The notes under the pieces are model-generated. The model was not told where the DNA came from, ran no database searches, and saw only the letters and a list, made by a program, of their open reading frames with translations. From the NCBI RefSeq assembly GCF_027580225.2, contig NC_073358.2:30344501-30408500 (forward strand): 64,000 nt of DNA. Direction: 5' to 3'. The stretch comes from Misgurnus anguillicaudatus (lineage: Eukaryota > Chordata > Actinopteri > Cypriniformes > Cobitidae). Both the position numbers and the translations under genes were made by a program. Position 1 is the first letter of the stretch. Every line of letters begins with the position of its first letter. This document shows, in pieces, positions 47,851-60,166 of this stretch.

Positions 47851-49183
47851 AACAAAGCATTTGTTTTCAAGCTTGTTTTCTGCTACATTTAATTTGATGG
47901 TAGTGCCATGCATCATCAAATCAGAATGAATAGAAGAAGCAGTAGTCAGAAACAATTGCAAAATATAAAGTTGTTAAAGGTCTATCCTGTACATTTATAG
48001 TGACAGCAAAACATTTACAGTATGTTTGTGATTAGCATCTGAGGAGAAGAGTGGAACTTGATCAATGGATTTGTTGCTTCACATTGCAGTTTGTTTACAT
48101 TAATTTTGACACTGTAAAGAAATATAGATTACCTGCATATGAAAATACTTTAAATGCAATTCAAGTAGAAAGTAAATTAACATAAATTGTCTTCTACTTT
48201 TATGTTTACCTACTGTATTGGTTTGATATCATTTTTGCCTATACAAAGTGCCTTTCTGCTATGATTTGTTAACTAACAGAAATCAGTATCATCTGCAGCA
48301 AAACCAAACATCAAAATAGGTAAAATGTCAAAAACTGTTCAGGCACAACATTGGACCAAAGCTTTTGATATTTTGGATTAAAGTCTCAGGATGAGTAATA
48401 GTTTGTTGAGAGTCAGGTGAGGACAACATTTTAAGCTTTGTTTTTCAGAGCGCATGGCCTTCGAGCAGAGCTGAGACTAAATAAGACTGAACTGAATGAT
48501 CAAATCCCAGATTATTATCCTGCTCTCAGATGTGTTAGTGATTCACTTGTCTTCATTCACAGTAGCGTGAATGCCATTGAATGAACTTGTCTAGACTTAT
48601 CTCCTTTCCTCTTCAAATATCAAATAGCGCTCTCCATATATTTAATTGCTCTTTCCTGGTAAGTGCCATTTTAACACTTTAAGGGTCAGTTTTGCACCTG
48701 GAATGATCAAGGAGAACAATGTCTTCTGTCTGCATGACAGAAAGACAAAAGGACAGCAAAGGAAATCCGTCTTTGGGTTCTCAGCAGGGGCTGCGGAATG
48801 AAATTAATGAAATAAAATAATAATAATGTCGTGTTTGAATCTTTTATTTTTTTCTACCCTTAATTTCCTTTTCCCTTTAGGGAAATACAAAAAACCCTGT
48901 GCCCTAACAGGAGGGCTTGCAGAATGAGTGAAATGCCATAAATTTTAAATATAGTTGTTATGCTTTCAAAAGGTTAACTTGTTATATTTTTGAGTTACGA
49001 CGAGAGACAGCTTAGTTGATGATGACAAGATGAAAGTGAGCCATGGGAGAGAGCGAGGCTGTCAAATGATACGATTCATTACAACCAAACACATCCTCTT
49101 AAAGCGATGATTTAACAACTGGGCAAACTGTTAAAATAGTGGACTAAACAGTCAAACACACACATATCCATCTCATATACCTA
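47851..49183. other. AT-rich unique-looking stretch, no gene seen
   Basis: No exon, repeat border or RNA gene recognised. Confidence 0.5.
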
Positions 49184-49928
49184 CATTGTAAAAACATTCT
49201 GTAGAAATTACAGTATTTCTGGGTATTACCTACCCAGTCTCCTGAGGATGCGTATAAATAGCACGAAGTGTTAAACTCGTGCAATACATACGCCAAATTC
49301 CACTTTGGCGTGCATATGATATGCCAGTCCTTCCTATTCACTTAAATGGTGCATCTTTTTTTGTCGTTTTATTTATTGGTTTCTCAATTTTTTTCTGTTT
49401 TTTAAACCATTTTCACTTGGGTTTAGGGTTAGATTTTAGATTTGCTTAATGAGGTTATTTAATATACAGGTTTCTCCATGATTTTGTTCATATTTAAGCC
49501 ATGGTCGCTTGGAGTTGGGGTTAGAGTTGGGGTTTGGGTTAGGATGTCATTTTTATAACAAAAAGTTGTTCTAACCCTAAACCCAAGCGAAAATGGTAAA
49601 AAAAGCAAAATATTTGAGAAACCAATACATAAAATGACAAAAAAAGATGCACCGTTTAAGTGAATGGGAAGGACTGGCGTATCATATGCACGCCAAAGTG
49701 GAATTTGGCGTATGTAATGCACGAGTTTTACACTTCGTGCTATTTATACGCATCTTCAGGAGACTGGGCTCGTATTACTGGCAACTAGCTGCCAGTAACT
49801 TACTGTACATTTTATATTTATGTTATTTACTGGCAAAAGTTTGTTTAAAGTTAAATGAACATGAAACATTTTTAGTCTTTATCTTCTACAGTAAGTTACT
49901 GCATAATTACAGCTTATTTTTTACAGTG
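49184..49928. mobile_element. MITE, second copy of 41887-42300, split by a fold-back element
   Basis: Starts CATTGTAAAAAC (one change from CACTG) and ends TTATTTTTTACAGTG. Its two halves align with 41887-42300 once 49230-49771 is removed. Confidence 0.85.
49230..49771. mobile_element. 542-bp fold-back element with about 200-bp arms
   Basis: The arms 49235-49446 and 49565-49769 are near-exact inverted repeats: CCCAGTCTCCTGAGGATGCG on the left, CGCATCTTCAGGAGACTGGG on the right, continuing through CACGAAGTG, the CCACTTTGGCGTGCATATGA block and GTTTAGGGTTAGA. The direct repeat GTATTAC flanks it (49223-49229 and 49772-49778). Very long TIRs with a 7-9 bp duplication fit Mutator-like elements. No coding. 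Confidence 0.88.
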
Positions 49929-52900
49929 TACAGATGGTCAATTTTGGTCCCTTAAGGATCAAAGCTCATTAAAATACTTTGATTTGGATGTTTGGATGTT
50001 TTTTAAAATGGCTTCCAGCATGTATCTTTTCCCATGTTCCCTCTGGCTTTTTGTGAATTCCAGGATCCGAAACAATGGGAAGTTCCAGAGTAGAGCTCAA
50101 GGGAATATCTCACATAATTATGAACCTCTCAGTGATACCCTGCGCTGACAGACAGCGCACGAGTGGTGGAATCACAGAGGCAGAAACCGTAGATGGAGAG
50201 ACCCGTGTGATGTGAAAGAACTGAATCGGGTTGTCGTTAGCTTATCAGTTTAACCTTTTTTGCTGATCTGATATTACTTCACTTTTCATTTTAAAAGTCT
50301 TTTATTTATCTAAAAGAGCTACTTGAGAGAAAGAAAATGTCAAAAGGAAGTTTTTTTCAGTCCAAACACACGTTTCTTTTAAAATCAGCTTAGGTAATAA
50401 CATATCTGTATCTGTGATGATGAATATACACACATTAGATAGATAGATATATAGATGGAACTGGAGCTGAAATCTGCAGGTCAAGTGCCCTCCAGGAACC
50501 GGGTTGGAGACCCATGACTTAAATGCTAAAAATATTACTACACTTCCTCCATCAGCATTCAGGGGCATCATGCACCAATTTTTTTAAGGGAGCACAGTGT
50601 GCACAGCTCACAGAAATTTGTGCACACAGACATCAAACGAAATATATTATATAACAATCTGAGCGCCTTCATGCAAAAACCTCCAAAATAAAAGTGTTGA
50701 CTAACTTTTATATCAAATACTATTCAATCAGAATAATGACATATTGGCATCATATTTACAACTGAAATGGCATGTTTTGTTTATTTACGTTTTGTTTAAT
50801 GACATAATGACAACTGCATTATCCTATGAAATTAATATAATTGTAAATCCATAATGTACTGTATATAACAATGAAAATGACATAAGCTATAGCCACGTAA
50901 TTGATTTTATTGTTCAATACTAATTTTAAAAAATATGTTTAGATAAAATTATTAGAGAAACAGATTTTTTGCATTCAATTTTACCTCATATGTGAGCATG
51001 TGTGATTCCGCGCCCCGTGAACTCTGGCGAACTTTGGCGTTGTACCAAGAAAATGAATCTAGAATCTACTAATAAAACGCAGAGACAGTCGCGTTTTAAA
51101 CCATACATTTTCTACACAGAGGAGGTTAACTGCGCATTACCGTACCAGATTGGAAATGTTGTGAGCGTTTCTTACACGTTTTAATTCCACAGATAGCCAA
51201 TGCAGCCGCAACAGCAAAGCTCGTGAGCGTGCTCAGACGTTGATGTCTGCGGCTGGCTGACTGCATAATAAAGTAATTATACATTAATAAAGTAATGTAA
51301 CATGATCAAAACACTATCAAAACGGCAAAAATCTCAACAAGGACAAGGATGCAGCACAGAATTAATAATATTGTGCATATTGAACAGATTAAAAGAAGGT
51401 AACAGATTAATGGACACTTCTTTGATTTTGAGTTTTGCATGCAAAATCCATTTGGCTCAAAATAACCTATGGGGCACATTGTCCATCTTCTTTCTTTAAT
51501 TCATCACTTCTTCAGAAATCAATGACTTTTAAAGCTTTTAATCTAATATCAGTGGACCTCCATTTACTTTTTTTGTTGTAAGAATAATCAGTGCTATTTC
51601 ACACATCATGATCACATCCTCATCACATCATCAGCATCACTGACCTCATGTGAGTTGCCAGCCACTAATTACACCATCAGTGAATGTCACCTTTACATGT
51701 GCCAAGCCCTTCTGTGTGTGAGAGAGAGAGAGAGAGAAAGAGAGAGATGCTGAATTGCAGAGAGCGGAGAGTATGTGATGTGAGAGGGAATCAATAAAAG
51801 GAATCTTTCTCTCTTTACTGCAGCAGATACAGCTTCATTCCACACCAATCCTAGGAAACAGTGGGGAAAATCCCCTCCCGTCTTTGCTTCTCTCTCCGTC
51901 ATCAAGGTTTACAATATATACAGCTCATTGCGGTCTATTCTTTTCTCGATCAGTTTCTCCCTCACACTATCATTATATATTAATAGGGCCGTTCCTGTGT
52001 CCACCTGGAGGTTGTATTGATTCCCCCCTGATGTTGAATGTGAGTATGGTGCTGGTTATATTGCATTTCCGGTTTCTTTACATTTATCTCTTTGGGAGTG
52101 TAAATGACTTAGGCTATTTCGTGACTGGCAGTGCAGCCACGAAGCCTATCATTTGAAGTCTTGTTTAACTGTCTCCTTCTAAACTAGCTGGGGATGGTTG
52201 TCACAGACGTGTTTGAGTATGTGCTTGCTGGGAAAAGGCGAAAGAGAAAATATACTTTTGTATACTTTTCATCCAGTTTTCATCGTTCAATTTCTGCAGA
52301 CATTTCTTCTTGTTATTTCGCCGTCACATCATCTGCCACCCTCCTTCCCTCCACCACTCAAATGTTTTACAAATTGTGGCTTTGGCATTTGAAGGAGAGC
52401 GCTGCTTCTTCACAGACCTCTGCTTCTGTCCCTGTGTTCCACCAACCATGCAAGTACACACACTGCACACATGCACACACATTGAGCAACATGCTGTTCT
52501 TTATGGTAAAAAAAACAGGGCACATTAAAACGCAAAGCTACATAGACACACACGCGAATCACACAAAAAATGCACTCTACCGAAAGATGGTGCCCACATG
52601 CCCACAACCATCAGACTCACAAGCTGACAAACAGGGAATGTGGGCACGCCTACTTATGAGTTTAAGTCTTGCCAATAGTGCTGCTCTGTCCTTTGCCTAA
52701 GGCTTCTGGCTGAGATGCGAGTCTTACTGGACGCTTCAACTAACATACACACCTGCATCCAAAAGCTCCCCTCGGTCCACTATCAAGTAGTCTCAGCATG
52801 TGGCAGGTTGTTGCCTGAGGCCCAAGAGGGTTTAGACTCCACACATCTTCAATCCTGTTACACTGAAGTGTTCACACACTGTCTATGCCAATATGTGACT

Positions 52901-52983
52901 TTCTGGTATGAGTGCATCTTTATGAAACTACAGAGCAAAAGTAATTTTTGAAAAAGAAAAAAAAAACTTTTAGCTTTCAGAGA
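49929..52983. other. Unique-looking stretch, no gene supported
   Basis: Short GA-rich (51719-51748) and CA-rich (52447-52480) tracts and a repeat tail CCTCCAGGAACCGGGTTGGA (50489) are visible. The longest open frame in the window, 168 codons at 52194-52700, lies here but is His/Ser/Thr-rich low complexity with no domain. Confidence 0.5.
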
Positions 52984-52985
52984 TA

Positions 52986-54195
52986 CACTCACCTAAAGGA
53001 TTATTAGGAACACTATACTAATACTGTGTTTGACCCCCTTTCGCCTTCAGAACTGCCTTAATTCTATGTGGCATTGATTCAACAAGGTGCTAAAAGCATT
53101 CTTTAGAAATGTTGGCCCATATTGATAGGATAGCATTTTTCAGTTGATAGAGATTTGTGGGATGCACATCCAGGGCACAAAGCTCCCGTTCCACCACATC
53201 CCAAAGATACTCTATTGGGTTGAGATCTGGTGACTGTGGTACAGTGAACTCAATGTCATGTTCAAGAAACCAATTTGAAATGATTTGAGCTTTGTGAAAT
53301 GGTGCATTATCCTGCTGGAAGTAACCATCAGAGGATGGTACATCGTGGTCATAAAGAGATGGACATGGTCAGAAACAATGCTCAGGTAGGCAGTGGCATT
53401 TAAATAATGCCTAATTGGCTCTAAGGGGCCTAAAGTGTGCCAAGAAAACATCCCGCACACCATTACACCACCAGCCTGCACAGTTGTAACAAGGCATGAT
53501 GGATCCATGTTCTCATTCTGTTTACACCAAATTCTGAGTCTACCATCTGAACATCTCAACAGAAATCGAGACTCATCAGACTAGGCAACATTTTTCCAGT
53601 CTTCAACTGTCCAATTTTGGTGAGCTTGTGCACATTGTAGCCTCTTTTTCCTATTTGTAGTGGAGATGAGTGGTACCCGGAGGGGTGTTCTGCTGTTGTA
53701 GCCCATCTGCCTCAAGGTTGTGCGTGTTGTGGCTTCACAAATGCTTTGCTGCATACCTCAGTTGTAACGAGTGGTTATTTCAATCAAAGTTGCTCTTCTA
53801 TCAGCTTGAATCAGTTGGCCCATTCTCCTCTGACCTCTAGCATCAACAAGGCATTTTCGCCCACAGGACTCCCGCATACTGGATATTTTCCTTTTTCACA
53901 CCATTCTTTGTAAACCATAGAAATGGTTGTGCGTGAAAATCCCAGTAACTGAGCAGATTATGAAATACTCAGACCGGCCCGTCTGGCACTAACAATCATG
54001 CCACCCTCAAAATTGCTTAAATCACCTTTCTTTCCCATTCTGACATTCAGTTTGCAGTTCAGGAGATTGTCTTGACCAGTACCACACCCCTAAATGCATT
54101 GAATCAACTGCCATGTGATTGGCTGATTAGGTTGATTAGATAATTGCATTAATGAAAAATTGAACAGGTGTTCCTAATAATCCTTTAGGTGAGTG
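52986..54195 (-). mobile_element. Tc1/mariner transposon, both ends kept
   Basis: CACTCACCTAAAGGATTATT on the left and AATAATCCTTTAGGTGAGTG on the right, with TA on each side (52984-52985 and 54196-54197), as required for Tc1 insertion. Length 1,210 bp. The transposase inside is broken. Confidence 0.95.
53018..54038 (-). pseudogene. Tc1-like transposase pseudogene, copy 2
   Basis: On the minus strand the start codon is at 54036-54038. The longest surviving frame, 53212-53559, covers RCSDGRLRIW through the GGVMVCGMFSWHTLGPL block. All three catalytic landmarks can still be read in pieces: SDESRF near 53575, with the preceding Trp codon turned to a stop, QQDNAPFH near 53303, and PQSPDLNPIE near 53215-53245. 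Frameshifts and stops separate them. Compared with copy 1 (9974-10986) it is a different but related family with better kept catalytic residues and both ends intact; it is still non-functional. Confidence 0.92.
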
Positions 54196-54197
54196 TA

Positions 54198-55399
54198 TTT
54201 GTGTTATATTGGTCAAATAGAATTTAAAAATCCTGCTTTCCTGATCACTGTCTGTATTTTAATATATTTAAAGGTGGGGTGCATGATCTTATTTTAAAAT
54301 TAAATCTTTAAATTGGTGTATAGTACAGGAACCTGTAGTGGTATGTTTTAGGTGTGACTTCACAAATGAAATTTCAACTTATAACCGTTCCTTTTTCATT
54401 TGTATTTATTTGTATAGTCTGAAATATTGCAAATATTGCATGTTGGTATAGCTCTGTAATATGATTTGTGTGGATTCTGACAAATGAGAGAGGCAGACCG
54501 GGCTTACCGCTATATGCACACAGCTCTCAGACACACATCTTCCATTACTCTTCTATTGCACATTCATGACAGTTTTACCAGATTGCATCTGCTTTCCATT
54601 TTGCCTGCCCCCTCTTTAAAAATGATCCATGGATGTAACAGGTTCTTTATGTAGCCATATATTACCCAACAAAGAGCTACTTTAAAACTTTCATTTCCTT
54701 GCCCTTTGCCCCAGCCCACTTTTGCTGCTATCTGCCTGCCTACGAAAAACCTTTCCTCTCTTACTTGAGGCCAGATGGGTTAAATAAATGCTTTTATTAA
54801 AAATAGTGATGTGCAGTTCATGCAAATCAAGCCTGTGAAATCACAAAATAAAATGCAAACAAATTTGCCCTTGCTACTTGGTTTATTAGAAATGCAAAAC
54901 AGGCTTTTATTAATCAGGGACTCTCAACAGGTAATGTGTTAATCATACCCCTTGGCCAAATAAGCAGTCCTCCATTACAATGACTTTTATTTTAAAAAAT
55001 CCAATTGCATGTAGCTGTAGTTCTCTTTATGTGTAAATAACAAACAAACACACAAAGTTGTTTAATATAAATATAATATAATATTGCATTTGCAGATTGT
55101 TTGGGGGTCATCACTGAGCCCTCTCACCTGGACTGCATCTGTATATTTTTTATAAGTTCATAGGGTGAGTCAATTGGGACACTATTGGGAATATATGAAA
55201 GTCCAGATGAATCCCTGTGCTGTCATATATAATGGAAGGGGTATGCTTTTTAAAGAGTAACATGAGAAAAACATCTGTGTCAATTATAACGTTTTGGTTG
55301 GCTTAAACTGCGTGCTTTATATTACGATTAGGCATTCACATAAATGGCTTTTAGGTTCTGGTTTGTCAGTCAGACCTATTTCGCACACACAATCTGTTC
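54198..55399. other. AT-rich stretch upstream of the CpG-rich island
   Basis: No gene seen. As the upstream flank of the proposed exon it may hold distal promoter elements, but no specific site stands out. Confidence 0.5.
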
Positions 55400-56400
55400 T
55401 GATGAGTCGTTTTGTCGCATTTTGAGCTCCTCGCAGTGATGTGGGAGTTTCCTGGAGTAGACGAGGGTGCGGAGAAGTCATATCAGAAAGGGAAAAGAAG
55501 AAATTGAGCGAGCGACGGGAGCGCGCTTAACGGCTGGAGCTTGAGGAGAGCGAGTGGTTTGGCACGAGAGCAGGAACCCTGTTAATTTGTCCTGCGCGCT
55601 ACTCTTGTCAAAACATCAACGAGAAATCCGTTGTCATCTGTCCAGCTCCGTTCTGCAAACTGGACACCCTGGGAAAACGGATTCCCTTCAAATCATAACC
55701 AACTTGCGCACCACCCGCAAGCACGCGTTTCAAGCAACATTTTAACAACAACTCTCCGAACCTTCCCGCGAACGCGCAGCCCTCATAAGGAATATACGTG
55801 CTTTTAGGTCACTTCTAATATTAATCTTCAAGACCGCACGTCTTTTGCTTCAATATCCACTTTCTGACAGAAGCATCAAGAGTTTCCGTCTTTGGAGTGG
55901 CGTATGGATTATACAGGCGCTCGACGAGTTCATTTCGCGCGTTTTTTCTAATTGCCGCTGTTTGGTGTGGAATATCAACGGACTTTCTCGTTTTGGAGGT
56001 TAAAAAGGAAGTTTTAAAGGAAATGTGTTAAGTTTTTATTATTGTTCCTAACCGAGTGCGTATGATATTACGATGTGTGCGGTGCTAGATTCTTCGCCGC
56101 CCCTTTTCGACCAGAATTAGTCCGTGTGGTCCCGGAGTAGAGGCTAGATCCGTGTCTTCTCGTTCTCTCCTCGCTATCCTTTCCCACAAATGTTTTTTGT
56201 CTGTTTCTATGGAATAACTGGCAAGAAAAGCGACTGAAGGACCCAGTGTCTTGTGTTTTCACCCCGCCTGTAACTGACAGGCGCCTGAGGATTGACTCTT
56301 CTCCGGAGAATGGTCAATGATCGATGGGGAACCATGAACAGCTCATCGGAACTCGAAGAAGGACAGCGGGGCAAAAACCAGGTGTGTGTCCCACTCCAAC
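55400..56400 (+). promoter_or_regulatory. CpG-rich island, probable promoter and 5' UTR
   Basis: CpG density rises sharply from about 55400 (GAGCGAGCGACGGGAGCGCG near 55505) and stays high to about 56350, then falls. No transposon ends occur inside. Several short upstream open frames, including 55554-55745, precede the proposed start codon, as in long 5' UTRs of regulated vertebrate genes. No TATA box is obvious, as usual for CpG-island promoters. The direction is inferred from the splice donor at 56382. Confidence 0.65.
56310..56381 (+). CDS. Probable first coding exon of an unidentified host gene
   Basis: The plus strand opens with ATG at 56310, giving MVNDRWGTMNSSSELEEGQR then GKNQ, and ends at CAG followed by GTGTGTGT, a consensus splice donor (56382-56383), so the exon is 24 codons in phase 0. 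A second in-frame ATG lies at 56334 (MNSSSELEE) and could be the start instead. If not spliced, the frame meets a stop about 15 codons further on. The peptide is hydrophilic with no signal peptide, and I do not recognise the gene. Support is the CpG-rich island around it, the donor site and the lack of repeats. The next exon would lie beyond this window or further right. Confidence 0.5.
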
Positions 56401-57455
56401 AATTTTCCCTTTAGACGTGGTATCGTACAATCTAATGTTATTTTCTGATTAGACCTGATAGTCATCTATATGTGTACTGTATGTGTGTAAATGCAGTCTC
56501 GTGAGTCTTCTGTCAGAGAACAGTGAATAGCACAATGAGTTGAGCGCGCCTTGTTCCTGTCACTCCGCATAAGCGCGCCCATAGATCATGCGCGCGGCTG
56601 AAAGCGGCTGTTTTGTTTCCCGTTTATGCGGGTAGATGAAGAAAAGGGCACCGGTCATGCGACATCCAGCTGATATGTGGTGCTGGCACAAAGTGCTGGG
56701 ATTAATATGAAGTTTATCTCAATCTTTTCCAAAGCGTAGACGAGAAAATGTGACTCAAAACGCAATCCAGACGAATTTAAAATATAATTAGATTTTTGAA
56801 CATCCCGCTGGAAACTGTTTCGTAGGGTTGGCAAGGGTTAACTGAGCGAATAGCACAGTTTGTAGCACAGATGTAAGGATAATGGGTTGTCAACGAGAAA
56901 ACGCAGTCAATTTGTGGGAAAAAAGACACGTTATTGAAACATGGTAGTCGTGTGTGTGCGTAATGGACACACATCAGGTAATACGTTATATGGCAAATAA
57001 GTAAATGTATGTACCTGAGGGTCAGTGGAGGGTGAGACTAAATGGAAAGGTGGGTAGTGAATAAACCACAGGTGTGGATAAACCACAGATGCATGTTATT
57101 GCTGAGCCAATGTTTAGAGAGAATAAGCAAAACGTCAAACTGAAAACTCTTAAATGCATCACTGAATAACAGATGGCCTCAGGTATGTAAAATGTTTATG
57201 TCGAAGGTGAGTATTGACAGACAGCACAGTGATTAAAAACCAGGCTATATGTGTGTATTTGTCAAATGCAGTAATGGAACAAGAGCGGCATCTGAAAAGA
57301 CGACCCTTAACCCACACGTTCACACTCAAAAAATATCAGAACCAACACAGCTCAAGAAATACTTAAAGCTTAGGTACACACCCACATCATCAAGTACACA
57401 TGCATGGGGGAAAGAGAGAGGGAGAGACCCAAGTATAAAGCCACTGTAGCACAAT
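56382..57455. other. Probable start of intron 1, no repeat recognised
   Basis: GC falls back to the local average after about 56650. No further exon was recognised. Confidence 0.4.
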
Positions 57456-57459
57456 TCAG

Positions 57460-57825
57460 GCTGCGTTTTCGGTGCTAGAAATGGAATTTACCACAATCCA
57501 GCCTGTGTTTCTCTGTGCTAGATGATACGTTACCATAATCCAGGCTGTTTCTCTTTGTTGGTGTGTGACTGTGCCACAATCTAGCCTGTATTTCTCTGTG
57601 CTGAACGAGGCTGTATTACAATCCAGCCTGTGTTTCTCTGTGCTGAATGAGACAACCACACAATCCAGACTGTGTTTCTCTGTGCTGATTGAGACTGTAT
57701 CACAATCCAGCCTGTGTTTCTCTGTGCTGAATGAGACTGTATCACAAACCAACTGAGTATTCCTCTGTGCTCGGGTTGGAATGAGACTGTACCACAATCC
57801 AGACAAGATTTCTCTGTGCAGGGAT
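57460..57825. repeat. Minisatellite, about 42-bp period
   Basis: About nine imperfect units built on CACAATCCAGCCTGTGTTTC then TCTGTGCTGAATGAGACTGT. Because 42 is divisible by three, both strands stay open and read as repeated peptides; the changes between units do not favour synonymous sites, so there is no sign of coding. Confidence 0.9.
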
Positions 57826-58518
57826 GAGAGGAAACAAGAAAATATTTCTTGAATAAATTTAGAGTGTGCCAGTCTTCAAAAATTACTTTATGAAGTTAGG
57901 TCTATTGCTCTGAGATAGTTATGAGAGCTGGTCTCTGATTATATTATCTGGTCTGAGGTTTTTGTATTCAAGTTGCATCTATTAAAGGTATAATATAGCA
58001 ATTTCGTAGCAAGCTAGCTTTGAAAGCATAAAAGCTAGCTCCCTTCAGAATCCTCTCCAAAGCCAAACCACACAAACTCTGCTTTTTCCTCTAGACTTTT
58101 TCTTAGTTTTTTTGTAGGCCAATCAAAACTAGCACAATGATCCTAGCACAAAAACTGTAACTTAGTGATTGATATCAGTATGTGAAAAGATTTTCAACCA
58201 GCAGCGTTTCTGGACAAAATCACCTACCCCACTTTCAAGAAATGAAATACCTTGTTTTCAGTTTTATAGTTTTAATGCAATTGTGCCTGCATCAGTAACA
58301 TGAAAGGAGTTTAGGCCCTTCTGCTTCCTTTCAGATGTGTTTTAGGCTGTTGGTATGTGAGATGAAATGCCGATTGATTGCATAAAGAATGTGATACAAA
58401 CCTAAATGTCAGCTAGGGTTTGATTTTTGAGTTTGTCAAAGAATTTCAATCAATCAATAGAGAATATCCTAAAACAAACACACACATCCACCCACACGCA
58501 TGCGTGCACGCAGACATG

Positions 58519-58526
58519 CACGCACG

Positions 58527-58560
<34 letters not shown>
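58519..58560. repeat. (CA)n microsatellite, left of the GGGGACA repeat
   Basis: CGCA-type units grade into a pure CA run of about 14 units. Confidence 0.95.
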
Positions 58561-58564
<4 letters not shown>

Positions 58565-58815
58565 GTTTCCATGTTTTGTGGGGACATTCCATAGACGTAA
58601 TGGTTTTTATACTGTACAATTCTCTTCCCCTAACCCTTCCCCTAATCAACCGTCACAGAAAACTTTATTGTACTTTAGATTTTCAAAAAACAACATTCTG
58701 TTTGGTTTATAAGCTTGTTTCCTCATGGGGACCTTAAAATGTCCCCACAAGGTCACAAATTGACTGGTATTTCTATCTTTGTGGGGACAATTGGTCCCCA
58801 CACCATAATAATTAC
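58565..58815. repeat. Teleost GGGGACA repeat between two CA arrays
   Basis: TTTTGTGGGGACATTCCATA on the left, CTCATGGGGACC and AATGTCCCCACAAGGTC in the middle, TTTGTGGGGACAATTGGTCC at the right. Several TGGGGAC and GTCCCC motifs face each other. This unit is known to occur with flanking CA microsatellites in many fish; its transposon class is not settled here. Confidence 0.75.
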
Positions 58816-58819
58816 TAGG

Positions 58820-59680
<861 letters not shown>

Positions 59681-60166
59681 TTAAAGGTCCCGTTCTTTCT
59701 GTGGTTTTGAAGCTTTGATTGTGTTTACAGTGCGCAATATAACAATTTACTTATCTGTATACCGCTGTTTTCACTGTCCTTAAAACAGGCTGATGTCTTC
59801 CTCGTTCTATGAAGTCCCTCCTTTAGAAATACTTGTCGAGCTCTGATTGTGTAGCTTATTTAGTGTGTTGTTATTCGATAGCATTAGCAGCTTAGCTTGC
59901 CGTTAGCTTAGCTGGTGACTGACGTATTTCTGTGGGTGGAGTTTAGTCAAAAAAGTTTAGTTTTACTGACGTCATTGAAGGAAGTTGAAGATTGTAGTCC
60001 AAACCGGTCGTTCTGTAGGCTTTGAAAGGCGAATTCTGAAAATATATTACCTGGCAGTGAACTTTGAGCTTTGAGCTCATTTTACAAGTATTATTTATGT
60101 TATTATAGTAACATTACACACTAACTAGGGTTTAAAAAATGGCATCAGAAAAAACGTGACTTTTAA
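59681..60166. mobile_element. TTAA-flanked MITE, GGTCCCGTTCT end
   Basis: TTAAAGGTCCCGTTCTTTC on the left and GAAAAAACGTGACTTTTAA on the right, TTAA on both sides. Contains repeated GCTTAGCTTG/GTTAGCTTAGCT motifs. A common fish family, Kolobok-type by its ends. No coding. Confidence 0.78.

Noticed and set aside
50035..50240. Possible exon after a pyrimidine-rich tract and TTCCAG acceptor-like site
   Set aside because: No sustained frame, no clear donor and no recognisable peptide; could at most be a noncoding exon.
52194..52700. Longest open frame in the window, 168 codons, plus strand
   Set aside because: The translation is low complexity (His, Ser, Thr rich), overlaps other frames equally open, has no domain, no CpG-rich promoter and no recognisable relatives.
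57456..57806. 116-codon minus-strand repeat protein
   Set aside because: It is the minisatellite read in an open frame; unit differences show no protein-level constraint.
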